Source of the DNA: MGBC120314 sp051877855 | GTDB lineage: Bacteria > Bacillota > Clostridia > Lachnospirales > Lachnospiraceae | Length of the DNA: 64,000 bases | NCBI GenBank assembly: GCA_051877855.1 | Contig: JBJEJH010000036.1 | Span: forward strand, 35,971 to 99,970 | Direction of reading: 5' to 3' | Shown here: positions 7,969 through 15,840 of the stretch, in pieces | How positions within the stretch are numbered: the stretch's first letter is position 1 | How the letters are laid out: each line of letters begins with the position of its first letter | Made by a program: the position numbers and the translations under genes | The notes under the pieces: generated by a model | Database searches by the model: none | What the model saw: only the letters and a program-made list of their open reading frames with translations | Told to the model about the DNA's origin: nothing

Positions 7969-9936
7969 TCACGAATTCATCTCTTTCGCTTGATACACCG
8001 GTTGTTCCAAACGTTTCTGATACTCATCATGCGGCAGAGGCCGATCATAATAATATCCCTGGATCATATCACAATTGGCATCACGCAGGAAAGATAATTC
8101 CTTGTCGGTCTCAACCCCCTCACAGACTACCGTTCGATTCAGATCCTGAATCATTCGAATCAAATGGATAATCATTTTTTCTTTATTGGCATCCCCCTGA
8201 TCCACACCTTTTAAGAAAGACTTATCCAGCTTAACCACATCAACTTCCACATCCTTCAACATCGAAAGGGATGAATAACCTGTACCAAAATCATCCATTG
8301 ATGTATGAATATGTGCCTCACGCATACAATCAATAAACTTCTTCAGCATAAAGAAATCTTCATAACCGGAGGATTCCGTTAATTCCACCTCAAGAAATTG
8401 AGGATCCACATGGTACCGATCCACGATTTCAAGAATGTCATCCGCAAGTTTTTCATTATGTAAATGCATCTTCGAAAAATTCGACGATATACGAACCGGA
8501 GTAATCCCCTTACTTACCCAATCTGCGATATCCATACAAATTTGTTCAAAGACATAGAAATCCAATTCCACGATACTGCCTTCTTTTTCAAGTACCGGAA
8601 TAAACGCCCCCGGCGGCACCATTTTGCCATCCCGAACCCAACGCACCAAGGCCTCGGCGCCACAGAGACGATTGGTCTTCGGGTCAACCTTCGGCTGATA
8701 ATATATGACAAATTCTCTGTTCAAAAGCGCCGTCTTAAACCGCTCAAGAACATTCTTCTCCTCAAGAATCTGCTCATACTGATCCTTTTTAAACCAGATA
8801 TGGTCTGAAGTATGGGAATGCTTTGCAATGCTCAGGGTCATACTAACGCAATTCATAACATCCCCCACGGTGTCCCTTGGCTGAATCGGATAAATTCCAC
8901 AGCGGGAGACCAGCTTAAACTCCCTCTCCTCATCAGCGATTATCACCTTCAATGGAATTACATCGATAGCCTCTAAGAACCTCTGAGCACGTTCCTGCTT
9001 TATAAGTACCACAAAATTATCTCCGCCCTGACGGGATACCAGTTCATCTTTCTCCAACAAATCTTTTATGGCTTTGGCATATGCCCTAAGCAACAAATCG
9101 CCCACCATCGAACCATACTGTCTGTTAATCAGATTGAAATCCTTAATATTTAACAAAAAGCAGGTATAACGAACTAATTTCTTCTTACGTGCCATGCGTG
9201 ACATGAATTCCTGACATTGGTCCGCATTCGGAATTTCCGTAAGTGAATCCAGACTAACAATGTCATTGGTCAATTTTGCGCACAGCCAATAGGCTCCCAC
9301 ACCAAAAGAAAACATAACAAACAACAGCAAGGAGACCGTACTACCAATCTTAAGAAGTTTTAGAGACATTGCCTCTTTCTTATCTTTCATCTCCTTCGCT
9401 GTGATTTCTTTTAAAATCGTGGTACTCTCATTGACCGAATCAACACAATCCACCAAAGCCTTATTCATATAGTATTCGGCCGTAGCGATGTCTCCCTGAT
9501 CACTAAATTCAAAAATGATACCAATATTTTTAAAATATCCTCCAATTCCCGAATAAATGCGATGATAATAGGACTCATAGCTTCTGCCCTTCATATTTTC
9601 GCCGAAGGCTAAAAGAACTTCGTTGATACGAACTTCAATCTCATTTGCCTGATTCTGAAGCGCCTTCTTGCCATCTGCATCATCGGTGGCCATATGACGG
9701 AAAATCGTCGCTTCATGCTGATAAAGAAGCTGTTCGATTTCTTCCATGTAATTTAGATCCGTGGAATCCACTTCAATCAGCTGCGTATAATCCTCCGTAA
9801 TCGTACGAAGCTGTATGGTCAGATAAACCATGCCAACCACACTAAAAACGGAGCTCATAAGGATAAAAAGCATAATGGTCATTCCCGATATTCTGTTTTT
9901 CCTTCTTCTTACACTTCCCAGCCGGTTTTCCGCCAT
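7969..9936 (-). CDS. Membrane GGDEF-EAL protein with extracytoplasmic helical sensor
   Basis: c-di-GMP enzyme of 655 residues. A first membrane helix (about 18-43) leads to a mostly helical extracytoplasmic domain (about 45-190), a second helix (about 195-222), then GGDEF (about 228-380) and EAL (about 395-640) domains. The GGDEF motif is degenerate (GGDNF at 304-308), so cyclase activity is doubtful. The EAL domain keeps its key residues: AEALVRW, the Asn in SSNFS, ELTES, MDDFGTGYSS, VKLDK, CEGVET and QGYYYDRP. It is therefore probably a phosphodiesterase. I chose ATG 9936 (GGGAG upstream) over an upstream TTG or ATG 9960. The binding-lipoprotein gene lies 47 bases upstream, suggesting a ligand-receptor pair. 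Confidence 0.9.
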   Translation of the reverse strand: MAENRLGSVRRRKNRISGMTIMLFILMSSVFSVVGMVYLTIQLRTITEDYTQLIEVDSTDLNYMEEIEQLLYQHEATIFRHMATDDADGKKALQNQANEIEVRINEVLLAFGENMKGRSYESYYHRIYSGIGGYFKNIGIIFEFSDQGDIATAEYYMNKALVDCVDSVNESTTILKEITAKEMKDKKEAMSLKLLKIGSTVSLLLFVMFSFGVGAYWLCAKLTNDIVSLDSLTEIPNADQCQEFMSRMARKKKLVRYTCFLLNIKDFNLINRQYGSMVGDLLLRAYAKAIKDLLEKDELVSRQGGDNFVVLIKQERAQRFLEAIDVIPLKVIIADEEREFKLVSRCGIYPIQPRDTVGDVMNCVSMTLSIAKHSHTSDHIWFKKDQYEQILEEKNVLERFKTALLNREFVIYYQPKVDPKTNRLCGAEALVRWVRDGKMVPPGAFIPVLEKEGSIVELDFYVFEQICMDIADWVSKGITPVRISSNFSKMHLHNEKLADDILEIVDRYHVDPQFLEVELTESSGYEDFFMLKKFIDCMREAHIHTSMDDFGTGYSSLSMLKDVEVDVVKLDKSFLKGVDQGDANKEKMIIHLIRMIQDLNRTVVCEGVETDKELSFLRDANCDMIQGYYYDRPLPHDEYQKRLEQPVYQAKEMNS

Positions 9937-9983
9937 ACTATTGCTCCCTGTTTCATCCATCCGTATCAATCATAATCCGGTAA

Positions 9984-11234
9984 TTATTTCCCCAAACTTG
10001 AAGGGGTCACAATCTCTTTCTGTAACTCATCTAACAACTCCTGCAAATCACGTCCATCCGGATTTCCCGCAGCCAATACAATTCCATACTTGGTTGCAGC
10101 CTTCCAGAAAGGATCAGCCACGCTCTGAATATAGCTGTATGGCGCTTGTTCTGCCAAGGCTGCCACAGCCGGAGACACCTGAACTTCCTCCGTCGCCGCT
10201 GCAGTAAGACTTGCCGGACACTCTCCTGTATCGTCAAACCGCTGCAACTGATTTTCATCATTAGTCAGGTACTCCGCAAGCAGCATACACCACTGTGGAT
10301 GCTCGGTGTGAGCATTAATCCCCATCAGCTTATATCCTGCAAAACTACACATCTGAATCTGTTCTTCTCCCAAAGTATAAGTAGGAAGCTTGGTTGCTGC
10401 ATAACCATCGCCCCAGGCCGCGGATACACGTTCAGCATTCCATGGTCCGTTAATACCGGCGATGACTTCTCCTTCCTGCAAAGCCCTAACAAATCCTGCA
10501 TCATCCAGCGAAACAAAACAAGGATCGGACGACAGCTTTAACATTGACTGTGCCACATCAATCCCCTTAAACTTCGTATCGGTTGCATTCCAATTACAAA
10601 TATTCTGGTTTCCCTCCTCATTACAGGTAAGTTCCAGACCTGCTGCCTTGAAGAACGAATACAAATACCATCCGCTGCTGTAATCCATGGTGAACTTTTT
10701 GTTCTCACGCTCACACACCTCTAAAATCTGATCCAAAGACTTTACATCATCTTCTGACAGAAAGTTTTTATTGTAATAAAGATAGTATCCATTACCGGAA
10801 GTTACCGGATAGGCATATAATTTATCCTCCCGAAGAGCTGCCCTCGCAGCGCTGGTTTCCCTTCCACCAACGGAATTAAGAATCTGATCCACATTCTGTG
10901 TAATCTCTAATAATGCACCACCCCGGTAAAGTTCCTCCATCTGATCATCTGCAAAAATAAAGATATCCGCTGCACCTTCCGGATTGGAAAGTACCGTGGC
11001 CTTGCAGGTATCCTCACCTTCCATGCTGATGGTAAAATCAAAGATTGCATCCTCTTTATACATATCCTGAAACTGTGCTAATTCCTCCCTCAAAGATGCC
11101 TCATTGCGCTCATCCGTCCAAAGAGAAAGCTGAATCGCAGGAACCTCCTTCTTATCCTTTCCACAACCGCACAATACCGCAGCCATCATCATTCCAAGAG
11201 CACTGCAAGCTATTATATTACGTATTTTCCCCAT
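9984..11234 (-). CDS. Extracellular solute-binding lipoprotein (ABC sugar-binding type)
   Basis: Family-1 solute-binding protein of 416 residues with a lipobox (AVLCGC, Cys at about 24). Typical MalE-like features are LWTDERNE at the mature N-terminus, YYLYYNKNFLSEDDV, AGINGPWNAE and GYKLMGINAHTEHPQWCMLLAEYLT. The ATG at 11234 has AAGGAG nine bases upstream; an ATG at 11294 lacks one. No ABC permease or ATPase gene is nearby. Instead the next gene encodes a GGDEF-EAL protein with an extracytoplasmic domain, which suggests a sensory rather than a transport role, like NspS and MbaA in Vibrio. That role is inference; it could also serve an importer encoded elsewhere. Confidence 0.88.
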   Translation of the reverse strand: MGKIRNIIACSALGMMMAAVLCGCGKDKKEVPAIQLSLWTDERNEASLREELAQFQDMYKEDAIFDFTISMEGEDTCKATVLSNPEGAADIFIFADDQMEELYRGGALLEITQNVDQILNSVGGRETSAARAALREDKLYAYPVTSGNGYYLYYNKNFLSEDDVKSLDQILEVCERENKKFTMDYSSGWYLYSFFKAAGLELTCNEEGNQNICNWNATDTKFKGIDVAQSMLKLSSDPCFVSLDDAGFVRALQEGEVIAGINGPWNAERVSAAWGDGYAATKLPTYTLGEEQIQMCSFAGYKLMGINAHTEHPQWCMLLAEYLTNDENQLQRFDDTGECPASLTAAATEEVQVSPAVAALAEQAPYSYIQSVADPFWKAATKYGIVLAAGNPDGRDLQELLDELQKEIVTPSSLGK

Positions 11235-11338
11235 CACAATATTTCTCCTTATTAAGCATTTGTAAAAAAAGCATAAACGTCCTAATTTTAACAATATAAT
11301 TAGTATAATAATACATCAAAAGAGGTAATTAAGCAATA

Positions 11339-11380
11339 AAAAAAGTCCTCGATACAGCTTTCTGCCATACCACAGAACTT
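11339..11380 (-). terminator. Terminator after the Gx transporter gene
   Basis: On the minus strand an imperfect stem-loop (outer arms AGTTCT and AGGACT, inner ATGGCAG and CTGTAT) is followed by seven T residues. It closes the ApbE/NusG-II/Gx unit. The adjoining 11235-11338 stretch probably holds the binding-protein promoter; a TTGCTT-17-TATTAT arrangement is visible there. Confidence 0.6.
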
Positions 11381-11417
11381 CCCAAATTATCGTGTTTTTT
11401 ACCGTTCTTTCAGAAAT

Positions 11418-11954
11418 TCACAGACCGGATCGGATTCTTTTCAAATGCTTGATAACAAACTGTGCTGTTAGGCCTGTAAATGTCCCAGCAATAATTCCGG
11501 ATACACCAAGAACCGGCAAGTAATAAAACAGCGCCGGTGTTTCCGTAATCAAAACCGCCACAAGGATTTGTCCAAGATTATGGGCAAGAGCACAGAACAC
11601 GCTGCACACAAAAATCTGCCGGTCGCTCACCACCTTGTGCAGCAAAAGCATCAGAAAGAAACTAAAAAAACCTCCTGCCAGACTATAGGCCAGTGCCATT
11701 ACCTGTCCGGATAACAGACATCCCAAAAAGACCCTTACAAAAAGTACATAAAAGGCATCCAAGGGTCCCAAAAGAAACATCGCCATCAGAGTAACGATAT
11801 TCGAAAGACCAAGCTTAATTCCGGGAATAGGTGTCAGAGACGGAATCTGCAACTCGATTACAAAGATTATCAGCGCAATGGCCGAAAGCAGCCCATCAAG
11901 AACCAAACGCTTCGTCTTATTCAATTGTTTTCTACTTCCATCCTCCGGATTCAT
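11418..11954 (-). CDS. Gx transporter family protein (heptaprenyl diphosphate synthase component I-like)
   Basis: Membrane protein of 178 residues with five hydrophobic segments and the typical start VLDGLLSAIALIIFVIELQIP, then KLGLSNIVTLMAMFLLGP. It matches the Gx_transp family, related to ECF-type S components and often mislabelled heptaprenyl diphosphate synthase component I. It is the last gene of a set with ApbE and a NusG domain II protein, a combination recurring in clostridia, so a role in moving a substrate for extracytoplasmic flavinylation or quinone/electron transfer is suspected. The 46-base gap from the NusG-II gene and the terminator downstream support cotranscription. Confidence 0.82.
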   Translation of the reverse strand: MNPEDGSRKQLNKTKRLVLDGLLSAIALIIFVIELQIPSLTPIPGIKLGLSNIVTLMAMFLLGPLDAFYVLFVRVFLGCLLSGQVMALAYSLAGGFFSFFLMLLLHKVVSDRQIFVCSVFCALAHNLGQILVAVLITETPALFYYLPVLGVSGIIAGTFTGLTAQFVIKHLKRIRSGL

Positions 11955-12000
11955 TTACCTCTTACCCGCCTTTTCCATCGATTCATCTTCATCCCTGCCC

Positions 12001-12390
12001 CTAGCGAACCACCGAATCAAATTCCGATTCCTCCTTCGCACTATTTCCCTCAATTCTCACCACAAGACGATGAGGCAGACAGACAATAGGTGCCACAGAA
12101 TCCGCAATCCACCCGGTATGGACACATACCTGATCCGGACAATCTGCGGCACTGATGCAGATTCTCCCCGGCTCTATGGAAAGGGTATTCACACTGCCAT
12201 CCTTTGATATAATCTCTCTGGTATAACCCTGTGTAACCAGGGATAAATCCACCGAATAAACACATTCTCCGTCCACATATACATTTGCAATGCTTCCCGG
12301 CGCCTTCTTTGCATATAAAAATGCGGTAATGCCACCGCTTGCTGCCAATAACACAAGGATTATTATAATCCAGGTCCGTGTCTTTATCAT
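12001..12390 (-). CDS. NusG domain II-containing membrane-anchored protein
   Basis: A 129-residue protein with one N-terminal membrane helix (about 6-28) and an extracytoplasmic NusG_II domain. The family pattern is clear: ISAADCPDQVCVHTG followed by PIVCLPHRLVV, which places three conserved cysteines outside the cell membrane. NusG_II proteins are commonly beside Gx transporters and ApbE; their function is not established. The start overlaps the ApbE stop by four bases (ATGA), showing translational coupling. Confidence 0.85.
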   Translation of the reverse strand: MIKTRTWIIIILVLLAASGGITAFLYAKKAPGSIANVYVDGECVYSVDLSLVTQGYTREIISKDGSVNTLSIEPGRICISAADCPDQVCVHTGWIADSVAPIVCLPHRLVVRIEGNSAKEESEFDSVVR

Positions 12391-13466
12391 TTTCGAATCA
12401 CCTGCATTTTTCTGCCCTTTAAGGGACTAAAATTTCCCTCCAGCCCTTCGGTTACATATATATTTCCGTCATCATCCACAAATATTCCTTCAAAATCACC
12501 GTATTCCTGCCAGAACCTGATTGCCCCATCCAGTCCCATAACAAAAAGGGCGGTGGACAAGCCGTCGCAATGCATTCCGGAATCACCAATGATTGTAACA
12601 GAACTTAACCCATTGTTTGCAGGATATCCCGTAGAAGGGTCAATAACGTGATGATACCGTACGCCATCCTCCTCAAAGAAGCGCTGATATCCGCCGGATG
12701 TAATAACCACCTGATCAATGATTTCCACAAATCCAAGATAGGACTCCGGCTGCATAGGATCCGTGACAGCGATGCGCCATGCCGAACCATCCGGCTTTGC
12801 CCCAACGGTCTGCACATTTCCTCCCAGATTAAGCAGTGCGCTGGTCACACCCTTTTCCAGCAATAACTCACGAACCAGTTCGCCCGTATAGCCCTTCGTC
12901 ACACTTCCAAGATCAATGGACATATTCTCTTCAACAGAAACGGTATAAGATACCTCATTACCATTTCCCATCGTTTCAACCTTAATCCCGGAGTAGTCTA
13001 CATTCTGAAGTAACGCTGCAAGATGGGATTCCTCCGGCACATGATGATGATCTGTAGTAAAGCCCCATTCAGCTACCACCGGATAGATGGAGATATCCAG
13101 GGCACCTTTCGTCTTATCACATAAATCAATGGCACCCTGAATCAGCTCTGCAGTACTTTCGCTAACCCTTGCACATTTCTCCTGATTCAGCATATAGATC
13201 TCGCTGGCACTGTCCGTAACCGAAAGTTTGTCCTCAAGTCCCTTGATTAACTCTTCCGCTTCATCCAGTACTTCCTCATCTCCATAAATGGTCAGATCCA
13301 TCACCGTATCCATGGAAAAAATGGTTCGGGTATGTTTCTCCTCCCCATTCTTTCCGAAAAGTCCCGACATTCCCTGCCGTTTTGTAGAACAGCTCGTAAG
13401 AAGACATAGTGACAATACGCAAAATATTACAATTGTTTTTTTTGCATAAATCTTAAAATAATTCAT
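12387..13466 (-). CDS. apbE: FAD:protein FMN transferase, lipoprotein form
   Basis: ApbE-family enzyme of 359 residues that attaches FMN covalently to Thr/Ser of extracytoplasmic flavoproteins (such as RNF/NQR subunits or FMN-binding lipoproteins), using FAD and Mg2+. A lipobox (LLTSCS, Cys about 26) anchors it outside the membrane. Family motifs include FSMDTVMDLTIYG, SIDLGSVTKGYTGE, LLNLGGNVQTVG, HHVIDPSTGYPANNGLSSVTI and DGLSTALFVMG. It begins seven bases after the Rpn gene, with only a weak ribosome binding site, and overlaps the NusG-II gene. No flavinylation target is encoded in this window. Confidence 0.93.
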   Translation of the reverse strand: MNYFKIYAKKTIVIFCVLSLCLLTSCSTKRQGMSGLFGKNGEEKHTRTIFSMDTVMDLTIYGDEEVLDEAEELIKGLEDKLSVTDSASEIYMLNQEKCARVSESTAELIQGAIDLCDKTKGALDISIYPVVAEWGFTTDHHHVPEESHLAALLQNVDYSGIKVETMGNGNEVSYTVSVEENMSIDLGSVTKGYTGELVRELLLEKGVTSALLNLGGNVQTVGAKPDGSAWRIAVTDPMQPESYLGFVEIIDQVVITSGGYQRFFEEDGVRYHHVIDPSTGYPANNGLSSVTIIGDSGMHCDGLSTALFVMGLDGAIRFWQEYGDFEGIFVDDDGNIYVTEGLEGNFSPLKGRKMQVIRK

Positions 13467-13473
13467 ATGTATT

Positions 13474-13755
13474 TCACTTTACATACTTTTGCAAGATTTC
13501 TTCTACATCATAATCCGATGGATATTTATTAATAATATCGTAGATTTCTCTCACAAAGCATTCCTCTTCCTCCAACATTTCTGCAGTTTCTTCAACAGAA
13601 AATTTCTTATCATATTTCTTACAAATAAGCTTAATGGTTTTAATAAGGCTTCCTTCTTCTCTTCCTTCTTCTCTTCCTTCTTCTCTTCCCATTTCCCTGT
13701 TATCTCTCGCAATTAACTTTTCTCTTCTCTCAAATGTAAAATCAAGCACCGTCAT
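13474..13755 (-). CDS. Possible internal in-frame gene (RpnS-like antitoxin)
   Basis: An ATG at 13755, in the Rpn frame, is preceded by a near-perfect Shine-Dalgarno (GGAGGTG at 13762-13768, six bases before the start), rare inside a coding region. It would yield the last 93 residues: the MTVLDFTFERREK segment, the three REEG repeats and the C-terminal helical domain, without the nuclease core. This matches the gene-within-gene design known for Rpn toxin-antitoxin loci, where the small product blocks the large one. Expression is inferred only from the start signal and family knowledge. Confidence 0.5.
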   Translation of the reverse strand: MTVLDFTFERREKLIARDNREMGREEGREEGREEGSLIKTIKLICKKYDKKFSVEETAEMLEEEECFVREIYDIINKYPSDYDVEEILQKYVK

Positions 13756-14409
13756 CTCCAACACCTCCGACCGTCTGCCTCTAAAAAAATCCACTAAAAT
13801 ATCCTCTTCAATACACTCATCGATTGCCCGGTTGATTGCAGTTTCCAAATTTCCCAGTTCTCTTTCATACTTGCGAACCTTCTCCACAAAAACCGTATAT
13901 CCAAAAAGGACTTTACTCTTTTTTCTTAATTCCTCGTTATGTCCGGGATTAATATTATACACTACACAGGATAGTTTCAAATCATAATATTCACACTTAT
14001 GTTCATACGCATCCGATAAGTGAAAAACTTCCTTTGAAGGCCGTTCATTCACTCCGTTATAGAACACCACAAACTTCGGTGTTGGAATTGAAATTAATCT
14101 ACTCCCATACAAATCATAGTCACTCTTGTTCACATATTCCCACATCATGTCTGAATAATAGAACATAAACCTTAATGGCATATTCGGATTATATGTTGAT
14201 TGATGCTCATATAGATTAAAAAAAGAATCAATCAAAAACGAAGCATCATTCCTTACCGATAATAAAACCCTTCCATCCAGTTTCTGAATTGTCACCATAC
14301 CCGGATCTGCATAATGCGAATCATTCAATGCATTATACGTATCCAACGCATACTCCGGATATTCCTCCAACATCGAAAACACACTACTTTTGTACTCTCG
14401 TTTACTCAT
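13474..14409 (-). CDS. Rpn-family PD-(D/E)XK nuclease (RpnL-like) with four-residue repeats
   Basis: Protein of 311 residues resembling clostridial Rpn (recombination-promoting nuclease / transposase_31) proteins. The nuclease core shows Asp61 (FLIDSFF) and the E-x-Q element of YEHQS (Glu68, Gln70), followed by NPNMPLRFMFYYSD. A charged linker contains three REEG repeats (about 242-253), then a short helical C-terminal domain. In E. coli, Rpn proteins act as phage-defence toxins whose C-terminal part is also made separately as an antitoxin and carries variable four-residue repeats; the same layout is seen here. I chose ATG 14409 (GAGGAGG seven bases upstream) over ATG 14415, which lies one base from that site. 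A 200-base structured leader precedes it. Activity is untested. Confidence 0.8.
   Translation of the reverse strand: MSKREYKSSVFSMLEEYPEYALDTYNALNDSHYADPGMVTIQKLDGRVLLSVRNDASFLIDSFFNLYEHQSTYNPNMPLRFMFYYSDMMWEYVNKSDYDLYGSRLISIPTPKFVVFYNGVNERPSKEVFHLSDAYEHKCEYYDLKLSCVVYNINPGHNEELRKKSKVLFGYTVFVEKVRKYERELGNLETAINRAIDECIEEDILVDFFRGRRSEVLEMTVLDFTFERREKLIARDNREMGREEGREEGREEGSLIKTIKLICKKYDKKFSVEETAEMLEEEECFVREIYDIINKYPSDYDVEEILQKYVK
13649..13689. repeat. 12-bp tandem repeat, three full copies plus part, in the Rpn gene
   Basis: The plus strand reads CTTCCTTCTTCT three times in exact succession (13649-13684) and continues with CTTCC. Read on the minus strand it encodes REEG repeats. As the unit is a multiple of three, slippage would change the number of repeats without breaking the frame. 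Confidence 0.9.
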
Positions 14410-14417
14410 ACACATGC

Positions 14418-14586
14418 CTCCTCATCGCAGGAGCCATGCATACAATGTATCTATCCCTTAGATCATTGGTAATCTGCTATCTCCTGCCTTTATTAAATTA
14501 AATTTGGAATAAAAGCAGGAAATAAATTAAGAAATTAATAATAGACGGCGACTCAGCCGATATCATAAAACTACGATACGTTCGCC
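14418..14586 (-). promoter_or_regulatory. Structured 5' leader of the Rpn gene
   Basis: Between the promoter and the Rpn start lie about 200 transcribed bases without a gene. Hairpin 1 has GGCGA/TCGCC arms (14547-14551, 14582-14586) plus an inner AT-rich stem. Hairpin 2 is a 13-bp stem (14482-14494, 14508-14520). A small CTCCT/AGGAG hairpin (14418-14422, 14429-14433) covers the ribosome binding site. The 3' arm of hairpin 2 contains GCAGGAG, which can pair instead with CTCCTGC beside the binding site, so two exclusive folds are possible. None is followed by a T tract. Confidence 0.45.
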
Positions 14587-14613
14587 TGCAAATGAATCAT
14601 CTGCTTTGGCTAA

Positions 14614-14642
14614 ATTGTAACATTTTTCATACATAGATGCAA
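14614..14642 (-). promoter_or_regulatory. Sigma-A promoter of the Rpn gene
   Basis: TTGCAT (14637-14642), 17-base spacer, TACAAT (14614-14619) on the minus strand. The predicted start point leaves a leader of roughly 200 bases. ApbE and the genes after it probably depend at least partly on this promoter. Confidence 0.6.
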
Positions 14643-14677
14643 GGATAATTCTTAAAGATAAGTTGAACTAAATTTTT

Positions 14678-15697
14678 TTAATTATCCTTTACAATAATTC
14701 CGGCCACTGCTGATACCACTCCAAAAAGGACTCCTGCCACCGGCCATACGATCCAGGTAAACTCCCATTGCATGGTCACAAAACTCCAGCCAAGGTAAAT
14801 TGCCACCACAATTCCCCAATAAATCTGTGCAACCAATGCTATCACAGGACTCTTCTTTTTCATCCCTACAGTATATTCATTTTCCTGTAAAAGCTTCTCA
14901 TAGCCTTCCCAGATCATGCTTACTCGAACTATAAGATTTACAGCAACCGCAACAATAATTAATAACACACTGACGGCAGACACAATCAGCCATTCACTTA
15001 ACTCCATCATAGCAGCCGTCAATAAAGGTAACGCACTAACGATACAAAGAACCACACCCAAAGCGATATAATTGGTGTGTTTGCTTTCATACTCTTTTTT
15101 GCGCTGGGTAACCATACCGGTAACACCATACTCTGTCTCAATCTCTTCCCGTTCAAGGAATTCATAATCTTTGACTCTTGCATCACAAGTTATAAAGGAA
15201 TAAACTGCCACTGCAACCAAGGCAAGAAGTGTAACGACGCCGATGCCAGCCGCCATATTCTCCGTGATAAAAAATCCTTCCACCTCAGAGATCCCTGCAA
15301 GGAAAATCAATAACGCCGGTGAGATAATACATAAGGAAACGGCATTTGCCGTCTTCGTGGCATTACTCTCCTGAATCTTTAAAAACTCATTGGCCTCTTC
15401 CATAGACACTTTACGTGGAGCGGGACGTTCATTCACCACTGCACCATTCACGGTAGGAACATCGGTCATTGTATTCTGAATATACTGTCCTTCCGGTTCC
15501 ATCTCATCCTTTAAAAGGTAGTCCGTGGAAACATTAAATATTTCTGCCATCTTAAGAATCTTCTGCAGATCCGGTACTGCCTGCGCTCCTTCCCACTTGG
15601 ATACGGACTGTCTCGAAACCGATAACTGTTCCGCTAACTCTTCCTGAGACCAGCCATTTTTCTTACGTTCATTAATAATCTTATCTGCTAATATCAT
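14678..15697 (-). CDS. XRE-family regulator with C-terminal membrane domain
   Basis: A 339-residue protein. An N-terminal Cro/C1-type helix-turn-helix covers residues 5-60 (GWSQEELAEQLSVSRQSVSKWEGAQAVPDL in two parts of the motif), followed by a Pro-rich linker and, from about residue 115, six or so transmembrane helices. Membrane-bound XRE proteins like this are common in Lachnospiraceae; their signals are unknown. The start has GGAGG upstream. Repeated GCGGTTGCA and palindromic CAACCG-G-CGGTTG elements bracket its promoter, suggesting autoregulation. No recognisable terminator follows before the Rpn promoter. Confidence 0.86.
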   Translation of the reverse strand: MILADKIINERKKNGWSQEELAEQLSVSRQSVSKWEGAQAVPDLQKILKMAEIFNVSTDYLLKDEMEPEGQYIQNTMTDVPTVNGAVVNERPAPRKVSMEEANEFLKIQESNATKTANAVSLCIISPALLIFLAGISEVEGFFITENMAAGIGVVTLLALVAVAVYSFITCDARVKDYEFLEREEIETEYGVTGMVTQRKKEYESKHTNYIALGVVLCIVSALPLLTAAMMELSEWLIVSAVSVLLIIVAVAVNLIVRVSMIWEGYEKLLQENEYTVGMKKKSPVIALVAQIYWGIVVAIYLGWSFVTMQWEFTWIVWPVAGVLFGVVSAVAGIIVKDN

Positions 15698-15765
15698 TTT
15701 CTTATCCTCCCCGGTGGCTCTGCCACCATTCTTTTTCTGCTAGCAAGGTAATCATATAAAAATAT

Positions 15766-15816
15766 GCGGTTGCACACCATAAAGTCAACTTTTCAATTTG
15801 TCAACCGGCGGTTGCA
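15766..15816 (-). promoter_or_regulatory. XRE promoter with bracketing operator candidates
   Basis: TTGACA (15799-15804), 17-base spacer and TATGGT (15776-15781) form the promoter. A palindrome CAACCG-G-CGGTTG (15802-15814) overlaps the -35 box, and the nine-base element GCGGTTGCA occurs twice, at 15766-15774 just past the -10 box and at 15808-15816, exactly 42 bases apart. This suggests two repressor dimers on one face of the DNA. Confidence 0.55.
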
Positions 15817-15840
15817 TCCCCGTATTCAAGCGGTTTTGAG

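Noticed and set aside
13474..14409. Rpn gene as a transposase or insertion sequence
   Set aside because: The family is sometimes called transposase-like, but no terminal inverted repeats or target duplications flank it, and it has a nuclease-type core.
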